The notes beneath the pieces are model-generated. The model worked only from the letters and a program-made list of their open reading frames with translations. It had not been told where the DNA came from and did not search any database. From Naumannella cuiyingiana (GTDB lineage Bacteria > Actinomycetota > Actinomycetes > Propionibacteriales > Propionibacteriaceae), in the NCBI RefSeq assembly GCF_013408305.1, contig NZ_JACBZS010000001.1, positions 1,798,001-1,862,000 of the forward strand: a stretch of DNA of 64,000 nucleotides, in the 5' to 3' direction. Within the stretch, counting starts at the first letter, position 1; each line of letters begins with the position of its first letter. Made by a program: the position numbers and the translations under genes. Positions 27,926-36,429 of the stretch are shown here, piece by piece.

Positions 27926-28159
27926 CGAGCCGCGGCCCCGCTCCCGCTCCCGGCATGCCGAACTTGCGCATGCGTGGCGGGCACCGCAGGCAACTGCAAG
28001 TTCGGCATGCGCCCGGGCTCGCGGCTGCCGGTTGGGTTCGCGCGGGCGAGGCGTACGCCGAGCCGCGGCCCCGCTCCCGCTCCCGGGGCATGCCCAACTT
28101 GCGCATGCGTGGCGGGCACCGCAGGCAACTGCAAGTTCGGCATGCGCCCGGGCTCGCGG
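27926..28159. repeat. Duplicated hairpin element upstream of the E1 gene
   Basis: Two direct copies of about 100 bp (27926-28024 and 28059-28159). Each holds a 15-bp stem around an identical 28-nt loop: arms 27953-27967/27996-28010, perfect, and 28088-28102/28131-28145, one mismatch. The copies are followed by the same GCCCGGGCTCGCGG. The gap 27893-28245 has no gene I can support; besides this repeat it holds one copy of the 26-nt motif (28017-28042) and GGTCGGGCGGC-like short repeats to 28230. Confidence 0.9.
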
Positions 28160-28245
28160 GGGCGTACGCCGTGGCGCGGGGTCGGGCGGCTGGCGCGAGG
28201 TCGGGCGGCAGGCGCGGGGTCGGTCGGCGCCCGCGAGGGAGAGCC

Positions 28246-29742
28246 TCAGACCAGGTCCTCCAGGGTGGCCCGCGCGCCTCGCTCGTGCAGGGACCGCAGT
28301 GCCCACAGATAGGGCTCGGTGAACTCGGGCCGCTCGGCGAGATCGCCGAACAGCGACCGGTTCTTCACGAAGGCGAGCGGGTCGTCTGCCTGGGAGCGGG
28401 CCAGCGGCACCAGCTCCTCGGCGAACTGGTCGACGACCTCGATCGGCTCACCGGACTCATCGACGCCCTCGGCATAGCGCGCCCAGGACGCCACGATCGC
28501 CGCGGACAGCGCCACCGGGCGGCCGGCGGCGAGCTGCTCGTTGATCACCGGCACCAGCCACTTCGGGATCCGGTTGGACGAGTCGGCGGCCAGCCGGGCG
28601 ACAGTGTCGCGTACCTCCGGATTGCCGAACCGCTCCAGCAGCGTGTCCTTGTACTCGCCAAGATCAACACCCGGCACCGGACGCAGCGTCGGCGTCGCCT
28701 CGTCGTCCATGTAGCGCCGCAGGAACCGGGCCAGCAACGGATCGCGCGCAGCATCGTGCACGAGCCGATACCCGAGCAGCCAGCCGAAGTACGCGATCCC
28801 CTGGTGGCTGGCGTTCAACAGCCGCAGCTTCATCAGCTCATACGGCTCGACCTCGTCGACGACCTGTACGCCAGCGTCCTGCAGCGGCGGCCGGCCGGCC
28901 GGGAAATGATCTTCCAGCACCCACTGGGTGAACGGTTCGGCCACCACCGGCCACGGATCCTCGATCCCCCACCGCTCGCGCACCTCGGCGCGGTCGTCGT
29001 CGGTGGTCACCGGCGTGATCCGGTCGACCATCGAGTTCGGGAAGGCGACATTTGCCTCCAGCCAGTCGGCCAGCTCGGAATCGGCTGCCCGGGCATAGGC
29101 CGCGAACGAACGCCGCGCCATGTCCCCGTTGCCCTGGATGTTGTCGCAGCTCATGATCGTGAATGGCTCGATCCCGCGTTCGCGCCGTCGCCGCAATCCC
29201 TCGATGATCAAGCCGAAGGTGGTCGCGGGCGGCGCGTCCCCGCGCAGATCGGCCGCGACCGCCGGATTGTCAAGATCGAACTCTCCGGTCACCGGGTCGA
29301 AGTTGTAGCCGCCCTCGGTCACCGTCAGCGAGACGATCCTGATCTGCGGCGAGGCGAGCTTCTCCAGCACCGCCTCGGGATCGTCGGGGGCATAGAGATA
29401 GTCGATGACCGATCCGATCACCCGCGCCTCCCGCGTACCGTCCGGATGCTTGAGCACCAGCGTGAACAGTCCGTCCGTCGCGCGCAGCGCGTCGCGCATC
29501 TGGGCGTCGCGCGGCATCAGCCCGACCCCACAGATGCCCCAGTCCGCCGCCTCGCCGTCGTTCAGCAGCCGGTCCAGATACATCGCCTGGTGCGAGCGGT
29601 GGAAGTTCCCCACCCCGAAGTGCGCGATCCCGGCGCGCACCTCCGAGCGGTCGTAGCGGGGGCGCCCGACCTCGGCCGGCAGCCGGTCGAGCGCGTCGTC
29701 GGTCAACGATAGGGCGGCCGCGCCGCCGTTGTCAGATGCCAC
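28246..29742 (-). CDS. Mannitol/fructuronate-type polyol dehydrogenase
   Basis: 498 residues, the family length. N-terminal Rossmann signature GIAHFGVGNFHRSHQAMYLD, and the catalytic-region KLRLLNASHQGIAYFG with the Lys and Asn-His typical of long-chain polyol dehydrogenases (mannitol 2-dehydrogenase, UxuB, arabinitol dehydrogenase). Interconverts a sugar alcohol or aldonate and a ketose with NAD(H). Start uncertain: GTGs at 29748 and 29742 both fit. Divergent from a PPOX gene. Substrate unresolved. Confidence 0.85.
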   Translation of the reverse strand: MASDNGGAAALSLTDDALDRLPAEVGRPRYDRSEVRAGIAHFGVGNFHRSHQAMYLDRLLNDGEAADWGICGVGLMPRDAQMRDALRATDGLFTLVLKHPDGTREARVIGSVIDYLYAPDDPEAVLEKLASPQIRIVSLTVTEGGYNFDPVTGEFDLDNPAVAADLRGDAPPATTFGLIIEGLRRRRERGIEPFTIMSCDNIQGNGDMARRSFAAYARAADSELADWLEANVAFPNSMVDRITPVTTDDDRAEVRERWGIEDPWPVVAEPFTQWVLEDHFPAGRPPLQDAGVQVVDEVEPYELMKLRLLNASHQGIAYFGWLLGYRLVHDAARDPLLARFLRRYMDDEATPTLRPVPGVDLGEYKDTLLERFGNPEVRDTVARLAADSSNRIPKWLVPVINEQLAAGRPVALSAAIVASWARYAEGVDESGEPIEVVDQFAEELVPLARSQADDPLAFVKNRSLFGDLAERPEFTEPYLWALRSLHERGARATLEDLV

Positions 29743-29842
29743 CAGCACACGGTACGCCCGTGCGCTCCGAAACTGGTCAGTGGCTACGGAACATTCTGGC
29801 CTTGTGCGAGAGGCCGCAATGGCGTTCGCTGGCCGGGTGACG

Positions 29843-30490
29843 ATGACCACCGACCACCTGACCACCCTGCACCGCAAGCCCGACCGGGGCCGCACCGACC
29901 GCGCCGAGCTGGATGCCGTGCTCGACGCGATGCTGGTCGGCACGCTGGCCACGGTCGTCGACGGGGAGCCCTGGGCGGTGCCGATGCTGTACGCCCGGCA
30001 CGGCGACCACATCCTGCTGCACGGTTCGACCGGCGCCGGCGCGCTGCGCCACGTCGGCGCCGGTGCGCCCGCGGCGTTCACCGTCGCCCGGATCGACGGG
30101 GTGGTGCTCGCCGATCACCTCTTCGACCACTCGGCCAACTACCGCTCGGCGGTGGTCCGCGGAAATCTCGAGGTGGTCGGCGAGGACGAGGAGTGGGACG
30201 CGCTGATCGCCCTGTCCGAGCGGCTGGTGCCGGGCCGGCCCGCCGAGGTGGTCGACATGACCCGCAAGGACCGCGCGGCGACCCTCACCCTGCGGCTGCC
30301 GATCCGCGATGGTCGGTGGATCGTCAAGGTACGCGATGCCGGTGCGGGCCCCGCCGGGCGCGATCCGAGCGCCTGGCGCGGCGTCGTCCCGCTGGCGGAG
30401 GTCTGGGGCGATCCCGTTCCGGAGACCGATCTGGCCCCCGGTGTCGAGGCGCCCGCCTCGGTCCAGGGCCTGCGCGGCGCCCGCTCCTGA
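29843..30490 (+). CDS. PPOX/nitroreductase-like flavin-binding protein
   Basis: 215 residues from the ATG at 29843 (MTTDHLTTLHRKPDRGRTD); another ATG at 29819 with GAGAGG before it is also possible. Split-barrel flavin fold: LDAMLVGTLATVVDGEPWAVPMLYARHGDHILLHGSTGAGALRH, split here as the GTLATV strand, the PMLYA strand and the LLHGSTGAGALRH turn. Later SANYRSAVVRG. This subgroup is often annotated as nitroimidazole-resistance (NimA-like) or pyridoxamine-phosphate-oxidase-like. A near-perfect palindrome follows its stop. Confidence 0.78.
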   Translation: MTTDHLTTLHRKPDRGRTDRAELDAVLDAMLVGTLATVVDGEPWAVPMLYARHGDHILLHGSTGAGALRHVGAGAPAAFTVARIDGVVLADHLFDHSANYRSAVVRGNLEVVGEDEEWDALIALSERLVPGRPAEVVDMTRKDRAATLTLRLPIRDGRWIVKVRDAGAGPAGRDPSAWRGVVPLAEVWGDPVPETDLAPGVEAPASVQGLRGARS

Positions 30491-30501
30491 GACCCTCGCC
30501 C

Positions 30502-30573
30502 TCCCAATCGTGTCGTCGGTTATCGCCCCGTGGGAGCCCTCCCACGGGGCGATAACCGACGACACGATTGGGA
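30502..30573. repeat. 72-bp palindrome (35-bp perfect arms)
   Basis: Arm 30502-30536 is the exact reverse complement of 30539-30573, with only CC between. It begins 12 bp after the PPOX stop and ends 36 bp before the next gene on the same strand. It would act as a very strong RNA hairpin (terminator or attenuator) and could extrude as a cruciform. Thirty-five exact pairs far exceed what a terminator needs, which suggests a recent insertion or a palindromic repeat family. Confidence 0.9.
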
Positions 30574-30609
30574 CCCACGGGGAGCCTCGCGGGAGTACGC
30601 TCACCAGCC

Positions 30610-32379
30610 GTGGTGACGCAGACGGCAACGGCGCCCGAACCGGCGGGCACCGCCGGGTCGCTGGCGCCCCGGCTGTCTCTCGTCGCGCTCGGCGTACCCA
30701 TCGTCCTGATCGCCATCGCCGGCGCCCACCGGCGCTGGATGTCCGACGACGGCTACATCAACGCCCGGGTGGTCGAGCAGATCCTCGCGGGCAACGGTCC
30801 GGTCTACAACGCCGGCGAGCGGGTCGAGGTCACCACCTCCACGCTGTGGCTGTGGTTGATGGTCGCCGGTCGTGCGCTCACCGGCGGACTCGAGGTGGGG
30901 ATCAGCGCCGTCTGGCTCGGGGTCGCGCTGACCGTGGCCGGGTTCGTGCTGGTCACCCTCGCCGGGCTCCGGCTGACCCGGCCCGTCGGCGGCATCGCGC
31001 TCCCCGCGGGCACCCTGGTGCTTGCGGCATTGCCGCCGATGTGGGACTTCGCCAGCTCGGGCCTGGAGACCGGGCTCGGCTTCTGCTGGATCGGTGCCTG
31101 TTGCTGGCTGCTGGCCCGCCGACTCCCGACGGACCCGGCGACAGTGTCGGACCTGCCCGCCTGGCGCCCGCTCGGCGTACCGGTCGTGATCGGTCTCGGG
31201 CCATTGGTCCGCCCGGACTTCGCGCTCTTCTCGCTCGCCTTCGCGATCGCGCTGGTGCTGACCAGCCGCCGCAACGTGCGCGGGGTCCTCGCCGCCGCCG
31301 TCGCCGCCCTGGCGCTCCCGCTGGTCTATGAGGTGTTCCGCGCCGGCTATTTCGCCGCGCTGGTCCCGAACACCGCGATCGCCAAGGATGCTAGCGGCAG
31401 CGACTGGTCCGCCGGATTCCACTACCTGTCCGATCTGTACGCCACCTACTGGCTGCCCGTGCCGCTGCTGGCGCTGGCCGCGGCGCTGCTGGCCGGCCGG
31501 CTGCTCCCGCGCGGGCGGGGCGCGCGCGCGGTCGCCGCGGCGCCGTTCCTGGCCGGGGCGCTGCACACGCTCTACGTGGTCCGGGTGGGCGGCGACTTCA
31601 TGCACGGCCGGATGCTGCTGCCCGGGTTGTTCGCGATGCTGGCACCGCTGGCGGTGCTGCGGGTGGCGTCGCTGCGTACCCCCGCCGCTGCCGCGGTTGC
31701 GGTGATCACCGGCTGGGCGCTGGTCGCGGTGCCCGCGCTCCGGGTCGACTACGGGGGCGCATTCGATCGCCAGGGGCTGGCCGACGAGCGTTCCTTCTGG
31801 TCCATGATCAACGGCGTACCCGGCCCCGTCACGTCCGCCGACTGGACCTATGCCGGGCTGCCCGGGGCGGCGGTACGCCGTGATCATGCCGCGGGGATCT
31901 CCTACTACAAGCCGGACCCCACAGATCCGGACGCACCGACGTGGCCCGCCGCCCGGCCCGGCGACACCGTGATCGCTCACGCAGCGATCGGGATCATCGG
32001 CTACGAGGCCGGCACCGCGCCCGGCGCGCTGGTGGTCGACCGGCTCTCGCTGGCCGACCCGATCACGGCCCGGGTGGACGTCGGCCGCGAGGGCGGGATG
32101 GCCCGGCCGGGCCACACCCAGGAGGCGCCGGAGGTCTGGCGGCTGGCCCGCTACGCAGATCTGGACACCGTCGCCGTCGCCGATCCCGGGCTCGCCGCGG
32201 CCGCGGCCGAGGCCTCGGCCGCCCTGGGGTGTGGCGAGCTGGGAGAACTCTCCGATGCGGTCACCGAATCCCTGACGTGGCCGCGCTTCTGGCGCAATGT
32301 CGCGCTCGCGCCCGCGCTGACCACCCTGTCCATCCCGGGCGATCCCGCGACCGCGCGCGCCGCATTCTGCGGCCCCTGA
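30610..32379 (+). CDS. AftB/ZomB-like polytopic glycosyltransferase
   Basis: 589 residues, about 11 TM segments in the first 400, then a soluble extracytoplasmic C-terminal domain. RRWMSDDGYINARVVEQ after TM1 is the acidic (DD) lipid-linked-sugar site of GT-C enzymes, and the following NAGERVEVTTSTLW stretch resembles the AftB/ZomB family. That family includes mycobacterial terminal arabinofuranosyltransferase AftB. It may transfer a sugar from a decaprenyl carrier to a wall polymer; the specific sugar is not readable. Starts at GTG-GTG 30610 after the large palindrome. First of a three-gene operon. Confidence 0.68.
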   Translation: MVTQTATAPEPAGTAGSLAPRLSLVALGVPIVLIAIAGAHRRWMSDDGYINARVVEQILAGNGPVYNAGERVEVTTSTLWLWLMVAGRALTGGLEVGISAVWLGVALTVAGFVLVTLAGLRLTRPVGGIALPAGTLVLAALPPMWDFASSGLETGLGFCWIGACCWLLARRLPTDPATVSDLPAWRPLGVPVVIGLGPLVRPDFALFSLAFAIALVLTSRRNVRGVLAAAVAALALPLVYEVFRAGYFAALVPNTAIAKDASGSDWSAGFHYLSDLYATYWLPVPLLALAAALLAGRLLPRGRGARAVAAAPFLAGALHTLYVVRVGGDFMHGRMLLPGLFAMLAPLAVLRVASLRTPAAAAVAVITGWALVAVPALRVDYGGAFDRQGLADERSFWSMINGVPGPVTSADWTYAGLPGAAVRRDHAAGISYYKPDPTDPDAPTWPAARPGDTVIAHAAIGIIGYEAGTAPGALVVDRLSLADPITARVDVGREGGMARPGHTQEAPEVWRLARYADLDTVAVADPGLAAAAAEASAALGCGELGELSDAVTESLTWPRFWRNVALAPALTTLSIPGDPATARAAFCGP

Positions 32380-32399
32380 CCTCTTAGGGTGTCCGCGTG

Positions 32400-34136
32400 A
32401 TGACGAGTGGGGGTGCGCGACCCGGGCCGGCGCTGCCACCTCCACCGCCGTTCGCGCCGCCGGTCGGCCCGCCGGCGCGGCGCCGCTCGCGCGCCGGGGC
32501 GGTGCTGGTGGTGTTGTCGCTGGTGGTCGCGGCCGCCATCTCGGCGACGTCGATCATCCGCCTCCCGGTGCTCAACACGGGCGGCGACGCCGAGGCGTAC
32601 CTGCCCGAGGGGGAGTCGCTGACCTGGCTCGCCGGCGGCCCGCATCCGGTGAGCGTGCAGACGCAGGTACGCACCAGCTCGGCGCCGGGCGCCCTGGGGC
32701 CGCCGGAGTTCAAGGACACGACGGGTTTCGAGTCGATGGTCTCCTGGACGGTCACCACGAGCATCGACGAGCAGGTGCCGGGCGAGCCGGACCGGACGCT
32801 CGGCCTGCGGCTGATGGCACGGACCACCGACGACGGTCTGCGCCTCGGCGCGCTGCGCCGATCGCGCGGCCCCGACGTCGCCGGCGACGGTAGCTTCCGG
32901 TTCGAACCCGGGGTGCTCGAACTGCCCGCGGATGTGGTCGCGGGTTCGGCCTGGGTGACGGCCGGCGATGTCTACAGCGGCGAGCGCCCGATCGGGGCGT
33001 ACCGCCTGGAACGCATCGCCGAACCGGCGCCCGAACTCGGGCAGGGCTGCCTGCGGGTACGCACGACCGGCGACCTGCTGACCGGCGCGATGCCATGGCC
33101 GATCGTGACCGAGGGCTGGTGCGCCGGCCGCGGCCGGGTGGAACTCGATGCCGGCGGCGGCCCGCTGCGCGCCGCGCCGCGTCCCGACCTGTCGATGCCT
33201 TCGCTGCCCGGTCCGGAGGTCTGGCCCCGGCTGAACCGCCCGCGCGACGTGATCGAGGGCACCGTGGACGAGCTGGCCCCGATCGGTCCCGAAGCCGTGG
33301 CCGTGGCCACCGTCGACACGCCGGGCCTGACGGTCCGCCGCCGCAGCGGCGAGGGCTGGTCCACGGCGGGCTGGCTGGGCATCGGGCAGGTGGTGTCTCT
33401 GGTGCCGGCGGGCGGGTTCGCGGTTGCGGCCACCCTGCAGCGCCGGCTGTGGGCGGTCGACGGCTTCGGCCGCCCGTTGTGGGTGGCCGAGCTCCCGGAT
33501 CTGCCCGCGGACGCGCCGCAGCAAGTCGGCAGCGCGATCGTCGTGACCACGCTCGACGGGTCGACCAGCGCGCTCGACCGGGCCACCGGCCGGGAGCTGT
33601 GGCGCACCGAGACCCCGGACGCGGTGCGGATGGCGGTCGCCGACGGCGTGGTCGCGGTCGCCGCCGAGGATCGGATGGAGGGTTTCGCGCTGGCCGACGG
33701 TACGCCGCGCTGGCGCATCGAACTCGGCGATGACAACCCGTTCTGGCTGATCGGGGCGGGCGATCGGGTGCTGGTCGCCAACCGGGCCGGCGTCTCGGCA
33801 TTGGATCCGATCACCGGCAACGAGGTCTGGTCGCTGCCGGGCTACCCGCGAGCCGGTGCGGCGGCAGCCGGCATCGTGGTGGTCGCCGGGGACGAGCTGG
33901 TGACCGCGGTCGCGGCGTCCGACGGCGCCGAGCGCTGGCGGGCGCCGGTGTCCGCCGCGTCCGCGCTGGCAATGGATGCCGACGGCCGGGTCCTCGTCGG
34001 TGCGCCAGGGGGAACCAGGCTGATCGCCGACGGCAGCGAGCTGGTCGCCTGGCCCGAGCTGGCGGCGCCGACCCTGATCGCGGGGCCCAGCCCGTATCTG
34101 ATCATCCAGCGCGCTGCCAAGGAACTGGCGCCGTGA
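32400..34136 (+). CDS. Membrane-anchored PQQ-type beta-propeller protein
   Basis: About 578 residues; ATG at 32400 overlaps a GTG at 32397. A Pro-rich N-terminus, one TM (about residues 32-52), then an extracellular region. The second half carries PQQ-like propeller repeats: STSALDRATGRELWRTETPD, SALDPITGNEVWSLPG and GAERWRAPVSAAS each match the A-x-D-x-x-TG-x-x-x-W blade signature. Such propellers bind partners (BamB-like) or cofactors. It lies 20 bp after the glycosyltransferase-like gene and overlaps the next gene, so it likely serves the same envelope process. Function unknown. Confidence 0.7.
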   Translation: MTSGGARPGPALPPPPPFAPPVGPPARRRSRAGAVLVVLSLVVAAAISATSIIRLPVLNTGGDAEAYLPEGESLTWLAGGPHPVSVQTQVRTSSAPGALGPPEFKDTTGFESMVSWTVTTSIDEQVPGEPDRTLGLRLMARTTDDGLRLGALRRSRGPDVAGDGSFRFEPGVLELPADVVAGSAWVTAGDVYSGERPIGAYRLERIAEPAPELGQGCLRVRTTGDLLTGAMPWPIVTEGWCAGRGRVELDAGGGPLRAAPRPDLSMPSLPGPEVWPRLNRPRDVIEGTVDELAPIGPEAVAVATVDTPGLTVRRRSGEGWSTAGWLGIGQVVSLVPAGGFAVAATLQRRLWAVDGFGRPLWVAELPDLPADAPQQVGSAIVVTTLDGSTSALDRATGRELWRTETPDAVRMAVADGVVAVAAEDRMEGFALADGTPRWRIELGDDNPFWLIGAGDRVLVANRAGVSALDPITGNEVWSLPGYPRAGAAAAGIVVVAGDELVTAVAASDGAERWRAPVSAASALAMDADGRVLVGAPGGTRLIADGSELVAWPELAAPTLIAGPSPYLIIQRAAKELAP

Positions 34137-35956
34137 GCGGCCGGCTGATCAATCCCGACACCCGCACCGGTCGGCTGGCCGGCGGGGTGCGCGGCTTCGT
34201 CCGTGAGGTCTTCGTGGTTCCGGTACGCCGGGGCAGCCCCAGGCCCAGCGGCTGGCCGCCCGGCCTTCGCGCGATCATGATCGGTACGGCTGTCTGCTAT
34301 CTGATCGCCATTGCGATGATCTTGGTCTCGGGGCCGATGCGTTCGTCGACCGAGCTGGTGCTGGCCGGTGACCTGATGACCTATCCGCGGGTCGCCGGAC
34401 CCGTAGTGATCATGATCCTGACGCTGTGTCTCGCCCTGCTGCTGACCGGGCTTTTGCACGTCCATCCCGCCGTCCGGATCCCCGGGCTGTTCGTGGCCAC
34501 CGCGATTGCCCTGCTCCCCGCGGGCGGGTTCATGGCGGTGCTCGGTTCGCTGCGGCTGGTCATCCTGGTCCCGTTGCTCTTCTTGTTGTTGATCATCCTG
34601 GTCCGCTGGCGAGAGAGCTTCCACTGGTTGGAGTTCGTGCTGATCCTGGCGATCGTGGTGTTGGTCTTCACCCTGCCGGTGGCGCTGATCTCCATCGCTG
34701 GCAGCGCGCTCGGCTCCGATGTCACGGGTTCGGTGACCACCGTGGTGTTGCTGGGGTTGATCCCGCTGGCCATCCCGGCGGCCTTCGCGGCCGGCAGCGC
34801 CTTCGTCGAGCTGGTCGGCAGTGCCGCAATCTGGTCGGTCTCGGAGTTGCGCGGGGAGACCGGTCGGATCGGTGCCGGCCACCTGGCCCGCGCGCGGTTC
34901 GGTTCGCAGCGTCGACGGGTTCCCGTGCTGTGGTGGCTGATCTTCGCGGCCTTGGTCGCGGCGTGTGTGGCGTCGTTCGTCAATCGGTACCCGCCGGCCG
35001 CGTTGCCGGGTGTGCTGCCCGGCAATCTCGCGGTGCTCGCCGCGCTGATCGCCCTGACCGCGCTGGTGGTGCTTTTCGTCCGGCGGGCACCCGGTCGCGG
35101 TCTCGACCCCACTCCGCTGCGGATCCTCGGGAGCGCCGCGGTGCTGGCCCTCCCGGTCGGGACGGTGGTCACCCTGCCCGTCCTGGTCAAGACCGTACTG
35201 CTGGCGCTGGGTATCTCGTTGAACGGTGTGTCGGGCACCGGCCTGGGCGATCCGCTGAACGCGCTGGGCGACCGGATCTCGGGTCTGGAGATGGAGCCGA
35301 TCCGGGCGTTCCTCGCGCTGCCGGCAGCGGTGCTGGCGATCTGGTACGCCCGGCGGGGCAACCTGGTTTCGGCGCTCGTCTGGGTGGGGCTGGTCGGCTG
35401 GTCGTTGCTGATGCTCGGCGCGTGGCTGGATCTGCCCCTGCTGGAGCCGGTGTTGCTGGCCGGCTGTGTGCTGATCCTGGTGCTCGCCGCGCTGAGCTGG
35501 GCGGTCCGCCGGCAGCTCGGGCCGACCCGGCGGTTCGGGCTGCTGGCGGGTCTTGCGTTCTGTCTGGTGCTGCCCTATCGCGACCAGATCGCCGATCCGG
35601 TGGCCTGGCTGCTCGGGGCCAGCGGCATCGCCGCGGTGCTGTTCGGTCTGTTGTGGCGCGTGCTGACCGATGCTGACTTCACCCACGTCGACTCACCCGG
35701 TTTCCCTCGCGCCGCACGGGTGCTGTTGTTCGCCGCGAACGCGCTGTTCGCGAGCCTCGCGCTGCTGATGATCGCGATCAGCCGGTACTCCGAATCGGCG
35801 ATCGACCTGGAGGTGTTCACCGGCGCCGGCAGCCAGCTCGTCGGCAGTGTGGCGGCCGTCGCCGTGGTGGCCGGGTTGTTGATCACCCTTGCCGGCGGCC
35901 GCGAGGTCGACCCGGAGGCCGAACGCATGACCGACGTCTCGGTGATCAATCGCTGA
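34133..35956 (+). CDS. Polytopic membrane protein of unknown function
   Basis: 607 residues from a GTG overlapping the previous stop. About 14-16 hydrophobic segments, almost no soluble domain, few charged residues in the membrane core and no motif I recognise. The N-terminal 45 residues and a loop near 240-265 (SELRGETGRIGAGHL) are cytosolic by charge. Tight coupling with the propeller protein and the AftB-like enzyme suggests a joint envelope role, for example a flippase or polymer-export partner; this is only inference. Confidence 0.6.
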   Translation: MSGRLINPDTRTGRLAGGVRGFVREVFVVPVRRGSPRPSGWPPGLRAIMIGTAVCYLIAIAMILVSGPMRSSTELVLAGDLMTYPRVAGPVVIMILTLCLALLLTGLLHVHPAVRIPGLFVATAIALLPAGGFMAVLGSLRLVILVPLLFLLLIILVRWRESFHWLEFVLILAIVVLVFTLPVALISIAGSALGSDVTGSVTTVVLLGLIPLAIPAAFAAGSAFVELVGSAAIWSVSELRGETGRIGAGHLARARFGSQRRRVPVLWWLIFAALVAACVASFVNRYPPAALPGVLPGNLAVLAALIALTALVVLFVRRAPGRGLDPTPLRILGSAAVLALPVGTVVTLPVLVKTVLLALGISLNGVSGTGLGDPLNALGDRISGLEMEPIRAFLALPAAVLAIWYARRGNLVSALVWVGLVGWSLLMLGAWLDLPLLEPVLLAGCVLILVLAALSWAVRRQLGPTRRFGLLAGLAFCLVLPYRDQIADPVAWLLGASGIAAVLFGLLWRVLTDADFTHVDSPGFPRAARVLLFAANALFASLALLMIAISRYSESAIDLEVFTGAGSQLVGSVAAVAVVAGLLITLAGGREVDPEAERMTDVSVINR

Positions 35957-35963
35957 CTGTCAC

Positions 35964-35989
35964 GTTCGCGGGTGCCGGTTGGGTTCGCG
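35964..35989 (+). repeat. Third copy of an interspersed 26-nt motif
   Basis: Matches 18028-18053 and 28017-28042 with a few substitutions; the shared core is TGCCGGTT between TTCGCG/CTCGCG ends. All three lie in intergenic DNA and on the plus strand. Region 35957-36097 otherwise has no feature I recognise. Confidence 0.6.
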
Positions 35990-36097
35990 TTTGGTGGGTG
36001 GGGTTCTCATCCGCGGGCTGAGTCGGCGGGCGCGGCGTTGATCATCGCGAGTGCGGGACGGGCCGCGGGTGGATGAGGGGCGCCCGGGAGCACAGAC

Positions 36098-36126
36098 GCG
36101 CCCGCCACCGGATCGGTGACGGGCGC
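36098..36126 (-). terminator. Hairpin terminator after the HU gene
   Basis: Stem 36098-36110 with 36114-36126 (13 positions, one C-A mismatch), loop GAT, 24 bp past the HU stop. Placement and strength fit a factor-independent terminator, without a U-tract. Confidence 0.7.
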
Positions 36127-36150
36127 GCCGGATACTTGATCAGCGCAAGA

Positions 36151-36429
36151 TCACTTGCCGGAGACGGCGCTCTTAAGCTGGGTGGCCGGCTTGAACGCCG
36201 GAGCCTTGGAGGCGGCGATCTGGATGGTCTCGCCGGTCTGCGGGTTGCGACCGGAGCGCGCGGAGCGCTCGCGGACCTCGAAGGTACCGAAGCCCGGCAC
36301 GGCAACCTTGTCACCCTTGGCCAGCGCGCCCGAGATGGCGGACACGACGGCCCCCAGGGCTTTGTCGGCGTCGGCCTGGGTCAGGTCCGCTTCCTTGGCG
36401 ATCGCGTCAACGAGTTCCTTCTTGGTCAT
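36151..36429 (-). CDS. hup: HU-family DNA-binding protein
   Basis: 92 residues, the short HU form without the Lys/Ala-rich tail of mycobacterial HupB. MTKKELVDAIAKEADLTQAD and the DNA-binding arm VPGFGTFEVRERSARSGRNPQTG are standard. Bends and compacts DNA. AAAGGA lies before the ATG. Its start codon is inside the last 23 bp of cydDC, so its own promoter must lie within that coding region; see the candidate at 36466-36493. Confidence 0.96.
   Translation of the reverse strand: MTKKELVDAIAKEADLTQADADKALGAVVSAISGALAKGDKVAVPGFGTFEVRERSARSGRNPQTGETIQIAASKAPAFKPATQLKSAVSGK

Noticed and set aside
27955-29712. 585-codon plus-strand frame across the hairpin repeats and the polyol dehydrogenase
   Set aside because: Opposite a well-supported dehydrogenase; low-complexity translation.
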